A stretch of DNA of 64,000 nt, from assembly GCA_002914845.1 (NCBI GenBank), contig JXTC01000079.1, positions 607,702 to 671,701 on the forward strand, read 5' to 3'. Below, one piece after another: positions 23,328 through 33,361 of this stretch. A program made the translations under genes and the position numbers. The notes beneath the pieces were generated by a model that was not told the DNA's origin, did no database searches, and was given only the letters and a program-made list of their open reading frames with translations. Positions within the stretch are counted from its first letter, which is position 1; each line of letters starts with the position of its first letter. The DNA is from Trema orientale. Its lineage: Eukaryota; Streptophyta; Magnoliopsida; Rosales; Cannabaceae.

Positions 23328-26105
23328 CTATTCTAATGTAACTAAGCCAAGCACTTCAAACTCTACCTCTATAATGCAAGCGTCATTCACCAGGAAACCA
23401 TTTTCTGGATCTTTGAATTTGGTCAGTGACATAAAGTCGCGGAAACCCTTGGTCAAACTTGCAGATGAGAACCAGCAGTTTTCTGAAAAAAAAAAAATTT
23501 TGTATGCTAGGAATTAAATTACACCTTGTGATCATAAATAAAATCAAAGACAACGAAGTAATATAGCAAAAATATAAGGTCTTGATCACTAACAAATGAA
23601 TATGTAAATGAAGAGAAAAAACATTTAAGTACCAGTGTATAATAGTTCTAATCTCACCACTTCTTTCAAAATGGTTGCCTTTTGTTTGGTCCCTCATGCG
23701 CACAATATAACGCGAAAATAGTTTAGTTCCCGGAGGAAGAGATAAAGAATCCACTTCTAGACCCACAGAAATGATATTGTTGTTCCTGATCTTCACTTCT
23801 GGTTGGCATCCACTAGGAAAGAATACAATCCTCCTGGGAGAGCCAACAATGAAAATACCTAGTTATACATATATTTGTTGCTGTAGGTTTGTGAACCTCG
23901 GATTATATCAATACCATATATAGCATCAGCCATCAAACACTATGCAAATATAAGAACATTAAAAAATTTGAGAGTTTATGAACCTTCACTAATATATGAG
24001 TTTGCATTTGATAAGTCATGAGTATTATAGACTCATACCATTTGTAGTCTCCACCAACAAAGAGCTTAGATTCATAACAGTCAAGTGTCTTTCTCGAGAA
24101 ACTGTCGAACATCCAAGCATGCTTGTAAGTTACGGGATCCCTTATCATTGATAGACGCTCTACTTTGGATGTACTTTTGACGATGAAAACCTCTACGCCG
24201 AAACTACAAGTGTCATTGACAAGGTAACCATTGGAAGGATTGTTAAATGTTACGAGATCCAGGAATTTGGCTGTACCACATTGAGTCTTCATACAATGAA
24301 ATCGCCTCACTGTTGCATCTGTATATTTTATCAGAAAGGAAGAGTTTAGAAGGGAGATATGCTACTACATACATATATGGCAAACTCGTGTAGTAAACCT
24401 TTTTCTTTTTTCGAAACTAACTAGTGCAGTAAACTTGATCCTTATTAAACATAACAAAAAGGGTATTCTGGGATTGCTGTTACAGCTCTAATAGTGATCA
24501 CCAGAGTTCTTTTTTTTTTTTTTTTTGTGTTTAAAAAAAAACCATAAATTGGTGCTTGATAACTCCATTTTCGACCAAATTATTTCATTACTTGCCACCC
24601 AAATTATTTCATTACTTGCTACCATAGATAAAAGACAATCGAACAATATTCAACCAAAACTAATTTTCACAATTATATTGAGAGGCTAAAGACATGCTGC
24701 CAACATAATTGAAGACAATGTTGCTTAAAGTTTGTAAGAAGAACAAAAGCATGCAATTTTCCGTATGTACTAAATGACAGTGGAAATACACATCCAACTG
24801 AAAATTTTAAAGGATTATTTTAAAATATGAACCAAACAGGGGAACCACGAGTAACTAAGCAAAAGAAATTACATGCATGGTTCTTGTTATTATTTTGTTA
24901 CTAAAACATGGATTAAGGAAAAAAAAATTTTTCCTGGTAAAATTTTCAAATTAAAAAGTTCAGAAGCTACCTTGGAAACCAACATACTTGTCATGAATCT
25001 GATCAAATACAAAGAAATTAAAGATAGCATTAACTTCCCAACCAGCATGGAAAGAAGTTGTATCCACCATTTCTAAGTACAAAGAGATATGATCTTGGCC
25101 TTCTTTGGTTTTGATCCCAGTTGGGTATATAGAAAATCTCCTATGCATAATAGGTTTCACTGTCAGAACTCAACCAGTAATCTAGTAAGCATAACTATTT
25201 TTTTGTTTTTTTAACAAAGCAATTATTACAAACATTATACTCAAAAAATATATCGAGTTATCTTGTTACGTTATCATAAATAATAATAATAAGAATAAAT
25301 GAACTAATATTAGCTCTAATTGCATAGTTTCTTTGATTTTAATTATCATACTTCGAGTTCATACAAAATTATAAAACAACGCACCATTTGTAGCCCCCTG
25401 CTTCAAACTCAGAGCTATACTTTTCTACGGAAGCATTTGAAAGTGAGGAAAAGGAGTCAACTTTGAGCAAATGGTGACTAGGCAGAGCATCTCTTCCTTC
25501 AAAAAAGTTAAAAAAAAAAAAAAAAAAAGGGTTTTAAAAAAAAAAAAAAACCAACAAATAAAAAATAACAAGACAGCATTTCGGAAAAAAAAAAAGCAAG
25601 ACAGTGTAAACAAATATAGTTAACTATACATGTACTCTCAAATTATTTTTGCAAAATCAGTTATGTCGGTTTTTAATCTCTCTTTTTTTTTTTCCTTTTT
25701 TCCTTTTTTCTTTTTTTCTTTTTTGAGGGAAGGGTTTTTAGTAATAATATAATGATAATAAGCAATTTTAGTAATAATAATCAATCAATAAATAAATTTC
25801 TTACCATGAAGTTTGGCCTCCAGAAGAGGGCTTATGTTTGACTGTTTTAACAATTTTGGGGAAGGAGGAAGAGATGTTTGGGTGGAAGAATCCGCAGCAG
25901 AAAAAGTAGTACTATGTGGAGGAGAAGAAGGAGCAGTTTGAAATCCAGTGTCGTAATTATGATCCTTACAGTCGTCGTTTGAAAAATGATCTGCAGAGAG
26001 CAATATATGAGGTTGTTCTGAAGCCTCTTCACTTTTATTGGGCTTCTGAGACGACTTGTCGTATGATGATGGGAGAGGAGGAAGGGCAGGAGGTGAAGAT
26101 GCCAT
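23328..26105 (-). CDS. MATH3: double MATH-domain (TRAF-like) protein
   Basis: Six exons (26105-25805, 25496-25385, 25140-24971, 24318-24039, 23833-23658, 23482-23328) give an uninterrupted 397-aa frame with GT-AG introns. Residues 1-100 are Ser/Pro rich with ILLSADHFSND and TGFQTAPSSPP. The first MATH domain is about residues 103-245 (FEAGGYKW, HAGWEVNAIFNFFVFDQIHD, NGYLVNDTCSFGVEVFIVK). The second is about 255-397 (FVGGDYKW, SLPPGTKLFSRYIVRMRDQT, KFKDPENGFLVNDAC). It is closest to MATH2 in exon lengths and to the decayed copies in wording. Both MATH units are cut by introns at the same place, inside the W of GGYKW/GGDYKW. It is likely functional; targets are unknown. Confidence 0.92.
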
Positions 26106-26109
26106 TAAC

Positions 26110-27990
26110 GATCAGGAAACTTTACTCAACAATTCCAAGTGAAGGTTAAGCTCTGAGTACTTTCTTTTAAACGAGGGAGACCTCTGAGTCAATTATTTTG
26201 CCTTTTCGTATGGATCATATTATTGGATTTCACTTTCTCATCTTTTTTTTTTTTTTTGGAAAAGGTTCACTTTCTTACCTTTTGTTCCTTCACTTTGAAG
26301 GAGAAGAACTACCATTATTATTTTTTTTTTTTTGTGGTTGGAAATAGTTGGGGAACTTTTTCTTTCCCTTTCTTTTCCCACGGTGAAATTATATATTTTT
26401 CCTCTTGCTATATTATATTATTGTCTTTGTGTGACTCTAAAATTGTAATTTTAACGCCAAGACACTGTTTTTGTCTGTTTTGGTTCCTATAAACAATATT
26501 CCTTAGCTGGTTAGACTCAGACATAAAGTGCTATAGGTTTTACCAAACTTATCTAGATTTACTGCTATTATCATGTTTCTTGGGTTTTGGCAATTGCTTC
26601 ATTCCCAAAAAATAGTGAGAAGAAAAAGTACAATGAGAAATAATGTAATGTATAAATATTCTAGAGCAAAATTAGGAATTTAAAGCAACACAAAAAATTA
26701 ATGTTATAATAATTTTTCTCTCTTTTTTTTTTTTTTTTAACTTTCTTCTCTCTTATTCCCACTTGTGTTTCTCTTTTTTCTTCATTTTTTAGTTTTGTGT
26801 TTCTTGTGTTGTGTTATGTCTACAATTGGAGCAGGCTTATTATTTATAGGCGCTAAGGTAAGATCCATCAAGTAGCAACTTGACAATGATGGCATCTATA
26901 AAGGATTTTATGGCTTTTAAAGCATCTCACAACATTAAACTTCTAAGAAAAGATAATAGCATCCATACAATTTTTTCAATGATTCTTCCTCTTGGATGCT
27001 CATCATACAACAATATGTCTCTCTAAAACTCTACTAGTAAAGTTAAGAAAAAAAATCCTATGGGAAAACATCCTAGAATCGAAGGAAAAAGAACATATCA
27101 TTCTTGTTCATAATATTCAACTCTATTTCATTTTAATCTAAAAACTTTAAATTTAGTCATTTTAGTCTTTGAACTTTAGAAATTATTTTCCATTGGCTTA
27201 GATTGAGATGAGCATGATAGAATGGAACTATATTTCCTCGTTAGACTTCAAATTAAACTATCAAAGGAAGACAACTTATTCAAACGATTCAAATATGTCA
27301 AGGATATTGTTAAAAATATTAAAGATAGAGCATTTCATGAATTAGGCTAATGAGCAGCTAACTAGCAAAAGATATTTTTTTAGTAGTGCAAACTGAAAAG
27401 GAGCTTGTGTACAAAGAACAAATTTCCTTCGCATTATATATTATTTAAGTTTCTCTAAAGTCAAAGTTAATTTTTAATTTTCGATATGATCGACCATAAC
27501 ATGAGGTAAATGAAGTACTAATAACACGCATGAAACAAATTAACTGTTCAGCATGTACAACTCCCCAAATCAATATATAGACATGCAATTTGAGTTCTTT
27601 TCGGTGGAGGAAAAGCCACGTATAAAACAAGAATTTTAACGCTACGTCTCACATCCAATATCACGTACTAAAAATATTATTTAACAATAACAATTAAGCA
27701 AATTCTCGAGGCATATCACGCACTAGAAGAAGAAAAAAGAAAAACAGAAAGTAGGCAGAGAAAATTGGATTGCGCGTTGCAAAAAGTCTACTTCGTTCAT
27801 ATCATCAAAATAGAAGACAAGTTCCAAAATCACATTTAAAATAAGGAAATAAACCATTAAATATATTTAAACTTCATCAACAAAGCAGCATCAGAATTAA
27901 TAAAGTTAAATCATCCGCTGCTGAATGCATTATAAGAAGATTTTAAGACTCCAGAGAAGGAATATCGATAGTTTAATTATTCCGATATCT
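26110..27990. other. MATH3 upstream region with retroelement-like piece
   Basis: T-rich runs at 26240-26340 and 26720-26740. Around 26830-27180 the wording ('ttggatgctcatcatacaac', 'aaatcctatgggaaaacatc') resembles LTR or leader sequence common in plant copia elements, but no ends or coding domain were found. Nothing recognisable lies at 27190-27990. Confidence 0.3.
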
Positions 27991-28017
27991 TCAGCAAACC
28001 AAGCACTTTAAACACTA

Positions 28018-28797
28018 TTTAAGTGATGCAAGTGTCATCCACCAGAAAAAACCTTTTTGGATCTTTGAATTCGGACAGAGACAAGAACCGCCTGGCACCC
28101 CAACTACAAGATGATGACCCGGTGAAAAGACTAATACCTAAGATAAAAACCAAATTAAAGTTACTATATATGATCATATAATGAACAAGAACTACAGCGG
28201 AACTATAGCACCATCCACTGTTAAAACTAGAAACTCAAGAAAATTAAAAGTTCAAATTGAAAAGAAAACACGGTTATCACATCTTTAAATTCGGAATGAT
28301 TACATGTGATTTGGTCCTTAACACGCAAAATGTAATTAACCAACAGCTTTGTGCTTGAAGGAAGGGTTGAACCATCCAAATTCTAAAAACACTGAAATGC
28401 AGTTTCCATGACCCTCGGCAAATCCACTGGGATAGAGCAAAAGCCTCCTGAAATTATTATTGTTACAATTAGATAAGAGCTATATACAATGGAGAGGGAA
28501 AATTGTACTATACTCTCTTTAAAAATAAAAAATAAAAACATCGAAATTAAATGCTTACCACTTATAGCATCCAACGAAAAAAAAAAAAAAAATCGGATTC
28601 ACTTCGTCTAGGAATTTCGAAAGAAAAACGATCAAGCTTCCACGTATTTAGTGCAAGTCACAGGATCATTGATCAAGGCCACAAATACTGTCCTTGAATT
28701 GAATTTTTAATAACAAAAACCTCAGCACCAAAAGTGCTTTCGCCATTGACAAGATAACCTTGGTAGGATTGTTAAATGTTTCAAGATCAATGAATTT
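28018..28797 (-). pseudogene. Decayed MATH copy B, 3' part (exons 4b-6)
   Basis: Minus-strand remains of exon 4 second half (28797-28559; YQGYLVNG, FGAEVFVIKN), exon 5 (28447 to about 28279; RLLLYPSGFAEGHGN, then LRVKDQ) and exon 6 (28137 to about 28018; RRFLSLSEFKDP, LVDDTCI). Defects are several frameshifts in exon 4b, a one-base loss in exon 5 after LEF, loss of the GT donor after exon 5, and a TAA after TCIT in exon 6. Its first half of exon 4 is on the plus strand at 32768-32826, separated by an LTR-bounded inversion. Confidence 0.85.
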
Positions 28798-29225
28798 TGT
28801 TAGAATTTGCTAAATATTAAAAATGTGAAAGAAGCCAAAGTCCCACATTAGAAGAACATGGAGAGGAATGGAGGCTTGAGTCCTATATAAGGAGGTTATC
28901 TCCTTAGTTACTAATCACCCCAATATGTAGTATTTCAAGTATTTTCCTCTTCTGGAGAAATTCTTTTTTTAGTCTCTTTGTGTTTCCTTTCAAGAAGTAG
29001 GGAAGTGTGAGTTCTCTTGGGATGGTTGTTCAAAGAAATGAGAAAGGAAAGGTAAGAGAGAGAAATCTATATGATTGTAGAAAATTTTCATATAGTGGAA
29101 TTCTTTTCTGAGGGCAGTAGTTGTGTTGTGGTAATAGTTTCTATTCTCTGTTTTTATTTCTCTGTTATTCTAATATTCGTTGAGATCTTGGAAGTGACGA
29201 ATCTGGGTCAGTCAGATTCCCAACA
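28798..29225 (+). repeat. Left LTR of the miniature element
   Basis: Begins TGTTAGAATTTGCTAAATA and ends GTCAGATTCCCAACA. It contains 'tcctatataaggagg', a plausible TATA region. The outer five bases AAATT (28793-28797, read on the minus strand) match the AAATT next to the LTR at 32827. Confidence 0.9.
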
Positions 29226-29275
29226 AGTGGTATTAAAATAGTAAGTGATCATTCAAGACACTTCATCCAAGTGTC

Positions 29276-29540
29276 TTGAATGATATCGTTCCTAAATTAG
29301 AGAAGGATGTAATCTGCTGGAGGTGTGGACAATCTTGGCACCTAAAAGAAATTGTCAAAAAGGTGGAGCAAATTCGGCTAAAAGCTCCAAATCTGATAAT
29401 GCTGCTAATCCTTATGGCATGTCGCAGATCTCCAAAGTTGACATGGAAGAAGAAGTGATAGTGGCGGGTTCAGAGTTCATAAGTTTGCACACGGGCATTA
29501 GTTTGGCATTGATGCAAGGTATGTGGTAGATGATGTCGAT
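29276..29540 (+). pseudogene. Copia gag zinc-knuckle relic
   Basis: The frame gives VICWRCGQSWHLK and then, after a one-base shift, RNCQKGGANSAKSSKSDN. Put together this is the CX2CX4HX4C knuckle of copia gag (CWRC-GQSW-H-LKRN-C), so the frameshift lies between the histidine and the last cysteine. No protease, integrase or reverse transcriptase follows. Confidence 0.75.
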
Positions 29541-29738
29541 GACTGATGAGCTTCTAGGAAAAAGCCAAATGGTGGAGAGCTGCACCATAATTTTCAGCAA
29601 GAATTTTTCGACATGAGCCGAGGTGAAATTCTTAAAATTCATTAATTCTAAGTGTGTACTCATATGATAGAGTACGACTGTAAGTGAAAACAGTATTTAA
29701 AGCTATAGATATTTTTATTATTTAGCCAAGGTAGAGAT

Positions 29739-30288
29739 TGTTAGAATTTGGCTAAATATTAAAAATGTGAAAGAAGCCAAAGTCCCACATTAGAAGAAGA
29801 TGGAGAGGAATGGAGGCTTGAGTCCTATATAAAGAGGTTATCTCCTTAGTTACTAATCACCCCAATATGTAGCATTTCAAGTATTTTCCTCTTCTGGAGA
29901 AATTCCTTTTTTAGTCTCTTTGTGTTTCCTTTCGAGGAGTAGGGAAGTGTGAGTTCTCTTATTAGGAAGGAATATTTGTGAGAGTGCTGGGTGTATTCGG
30001 GTCAGGGAAGTGTGAGTTTTCTTATTAGGAGGGAATATTTGTGAGAGTGCTGGGTGTATTGGGGTCATTGGGTAGAAAAGAGAGAAATCTATATGATTGT
30101 AGAAATTTTTCATATAGTGGAATTCTTTTTTGAGGGTAGTGGTTTTTCTCCTGTTTTGGGAGTTTTCCACTTAAATTCTTGTATTGTGGTGATTGTTTCT
30201 ATTCCCTGCTTTTATTTCTCTATTATTCTGATATTTGTTGAAGTGAGATCTTGGGAACGGCGAATCTGAGTCGGTCAGATTCCCAACA
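29739..30288 (+). repeat. Right LTR of the miniature element
   Basis: Begins TGTTAGAATTTGGCTAAATA and ends CAGATTCCCAACA. It is longer than the left LTR by an internal tandem duplication of about 63 bp (about 29942-30066; units starting gggaagtgtgagtt). It is followed directly by ACAAC and then MATH exon 3 sequence on the plus strand. Confidence 0.9.
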
Positions 30289-31655
30289 ACAACTTCTTTC
30301 TCTGCTGGTTGGGAAGTTTATGCTATTTTTAATCTCTTTATATTTGATCAGATTCAGGATAAGTATGTTGGTTTCCAAAGTAGCTTCTTCATATTCTTTA
30401 ATCTCAATATATATAATTTTATATATTTGATGAAAAATGAAGATGTGAAAGAGGCTGGACACATCTCAACTAAGTTGGCATAATCATACTCCGCCACCCA
30501 ATTAATCTCGAATATATGACACTTTTTTTTTTTTCTTGATGCTTGTTTTACCCACTACTAGTTTATCCTCTATTAGGTGCTTTTTTCAAGTTTTGTTCCT
30601 CTGTTTGGTGCTTTTTCTTAGTTAGTTGCTCTGTTTGGTTTCGCTTGCTTACCTATAGACTGGTGGTTTTTGGTTCCTCTGTTTGGTAGCATGTTTTCAG
30701 CTTCTCTATACAGTTATCAAAAGTGGTCGAATTTTGTTCCCATCACTTTGATATTCAATACCAAATCAATATGTATTTATTTATTTTTAAAATAAGTTAT
30801 TTTCTATGGCAGGAAATTACGAAATAATTTGATCCAAAACTGAGTTATCAATCACCAGTCTATAGTTTAAATTCTCTAAGAGTCACTTTAAAAGCTGTAA
30901 CAGCAATCTCATAACACCCTTATTGTAGTTTTTAATAATTAAGTATCAAGTTTACTAAACCAGCTGGCTTAGTATGTAGTAGAATATCTCATTTCTGAAC
31001 TCTTATAAAATACGCAGATGCAACCGTAAGGCGATTTCATTGTATGAAGACTCAATGTGGTATAGCCAAATTCATGGATCTCGAAACGTTCAAGAATCCT
31101 TCCAATGGTTACTTGTCAATGACACTTGCAGTTTCGGCGTGGAAGTTTTCATTGTCAAAAATGCATCCAAAGTAGAGCGTCTATCAATGAAAAGGGATCC
31201 TGTGGCTTGCAAGGTTGCTTAGACGTTTGATAATTTCTCGAGAAAATCATTTTCTGATGGACGTTATGAATCTATGTTTTTTTTTGGTGGAGGGTACAAA
31301 TGGTGTAATCTACCACTCACTCATTAGACGCAAAATCTTTCTTTAGTGAATGCCTTTTTTTACGAGTCCATATAGTTGCATGATACTTGACGCTAATATA
31401 GCTTTGATATGATATGACGTTCACAAACCTAAAGCAACATATGTATGTATAACTCGGTGTTTCCATTGTTGGTTACCAGGAGGATTGGGTTCTATCCGAC
31501 TGGATACCAATCGAAAGGGGAGATCAAGGACTACAGTAACATATCTGCGGGTCTAGAACTTGATTCTTCAACTCTTTCTATAGGCACTAAAATATTTGTG
31601 CGTTACATTTTGCGTGTGAGGGACCAAACGAAAGGCAACCATTTTGAACAAAGTG
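30289..31655 (+). pseudogene. Decayed MATH copy A, inverted middle part (exons 3b-5)
   Basis: Plus-strand remains: exon 3 second half from 30289 (FSAGWEVYAIFNLFIFDQIQ, DKYVGFQ) with a damaged donor (AAAGTAGC where the paralogues have AAGGTAGC); exon 4 at 31018-31302 (RRFHCMKTQCGIAKFMDLET, FGVEVFIVKN, GGYKW); exon 5 at 31480-31655 (RIGFYPTGYQ, FVRYILRVRDQTKGNHFEQS), still open. Exon 4 has a one-base deletion in the GYLVND word and a TAG after CKVA. Exon 6 was not found. Its first exons are on the minus strand at 33362-34614. Confidence 0.85.
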
Positions 31656-32122
31656 GTGAGCTCACAACTATTGATTAAACGTTTCCGCTCTCCATTTACT
31701 AGTCATAATTTTCAACACTAGTAAGATAAGTAAATGTATAATTACATATTCTTCAATTGTAGTATTTTGAGTCCTTATATTTGACTCGTTCGTTATTATA
31801 GAACTTCGTTGTTTGTCCTTGTTATTTATGATCGTAAGTAGATTCCTTCTTTTTTTTTTTTTTGATATCACATGTCTTGACAAATTATATATCTGTGAAA
31901 AATAACTTCAATTGTATGGCATCATATTGTTTGTTGAATCAAATGTAAGTAGAGTTCTACTACGCAGAAGAGTTTTGGTTTACATATGCGTTTTTATATC
32001 AAGAGACTTTAATGTCAATGTTTGCCTTGGTTTATTTGTTAGTAACAAAGTAGTTACGTTTACATACTTGAGCATAAGTCTCTAACTCGTTGGTATCAAA
32101 TTATTTTTCCTAAATAAACCAG

Positions 32123-32826
32123 GGAAGTTTCAATTTACCCAACTCGGGAGTACGGTGGAAAAGATCATGTTTTACTTGAAACTGGTGGAAACTAGTTCTT
32201 TACCTACTGGTTGGGAGGTTGCTGCAACTTTTAACTGCTTTTTCTTTGATCAGATTCGCGACAAGTATTTTGGACTTAAAGGTCGTACTTATAATTGATA
32301 GTTTAATATTCTTATACCAAACTCTGTTTTGTTTCCGAATGTACTATTTTATATGCTATAATATAAACTAATTTCTCCATAATAGGTGGTGGTGATGTTT
32401 GATTAATTGATTGCGTAATGGAAAAATATATTTTTATTTTTATCCAACTCTGTACATAATACATTGGAAAGTAACAAGAAGTAATAAGACAAACAATAGA
32501 ATTGCACACACATGGTTTCTTGCCTGATTGTCTAAATAAACACATGAATGGATAGAAAAGAAATTAAGACACTTTCCTAGTTTTCTGTCTCATAAGGATT
32601 AGTTAATGTGAATCAGATATTGAAAGGTGTACTATATACATGTATATGTCTCTAGAAAACATAGAAACAGATCAAGGCATACATACTAAAATAATTACAA
32701 CTTATTATTAATCATATATGTGCCTATTTAGTACGGATTATATTAGTAAATGTTTCCTTTACTGCAGATGTGATTGTAAGGCGTTTTCATCCAATGAAGA
32801 CTCTCTGGGGCATTGCATGCAAAATT
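32123..32826 (+). pseudogene. Decayed MATH copy B, inverted 5' part (exons 3-4a)
   Basis: Exon 3 at 32123-32281 reads EVSIYPTREYGGKDHV and, after an indel, TSSLPTGWEVAATFNCFFFD and QIRDKYFGLK. Exon 4 starts at 32768 (DVIVRRFHPMKTLWGIA) and is cut at 32826 by the LTR that follows. The rest of exon 4 is on the minus strand starting at 28797. Exons 1 and 2 of this copy were not found. The segment 31660-32120 shows no MATH sequence. Confidence 0.85.
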
Positions 32827-33361
32827 TGTTGAGAATCTGACCGACCCAACGAAAATAAAAACGGGGAATAGAAACAATCACCACAACACAAGAATTTAAG
32901 TGGAAAACTCCCAGGCATTGCATGCAAAATTTGAATTTGTTGAGAATCTGACCGACCCAACGAAAATAAAAATGGGGAATAGAAACAATCACCACAACAC
33001 AAGAATTTAAGTGGAAAACTCCCAAAATAAGATAAAAACCACTGTCCTCAAAAAAGAATTCCACTATATAAAAATTTTTTACAATCACATAGATTTCTCT
33101 CTTTTCTACCCAAGAGAACTCATACTTCCCTACTCCTTGAAAGGAAACACAAATTCCCTACTCCTTGAAAGGAAACACAAAGAGACTAAAAAAGGAATTT
33201 CCCCAGAAGAGGAAAATATTTGAAATGCTACATATTGAAGTGATTAGTAACTAAGGAGATAACCTCCTTATATGGAACTTAAGCCTCCATTCGTCTCCAT
33301 CTTCTTCTAATGTGGGACTTTGGCTTCTTTTACATTTTTAATATTTAGCCAAATTCTAACA
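32827..33361 (-). mobile_element. Solo LTR of the miniature copia element, reverse orientation
   Basis: Read on the minus strand it starts TGTTAGAATTTGGCTAAATA at 33361 and ends in a mutated form of the ...CCAACA end. It has the same body as the LTRs at 28798 and 29739. Its plus-strand left end is duplicated in tandem together with about 20 bp of MATH exon 4 (units at about 32805 and 32914). Flanks are AAATT (32822-32826) on one side and ATTGT (33362-33366, ACAAT on the minus strand) on the other. Confidence 0.9.

Larger units (their letters stand above)
28798..30288 (+). mobile_element. Miniature copia-type LTR retrotransposon
   Basis: Two direct LTRs (TGTTAG...CCAACA) flank only 513 bp. 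A primer-binding-like TGGTATTAAAA follows the left LTR, and a purine-rich stretch (gccaaggtagagat) precedes the right LTR. The only recognisable coding content is a frameshifted gag zinc knuckle. Overall length of 1.5 kb and lack of pol make it TRIM-like/non-autonomous. Its outer flanks are MATH exon 4b (left) and MATH exon 3b (right), which are not each other's partners (see the inversion finding). Confidence 0.85.
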
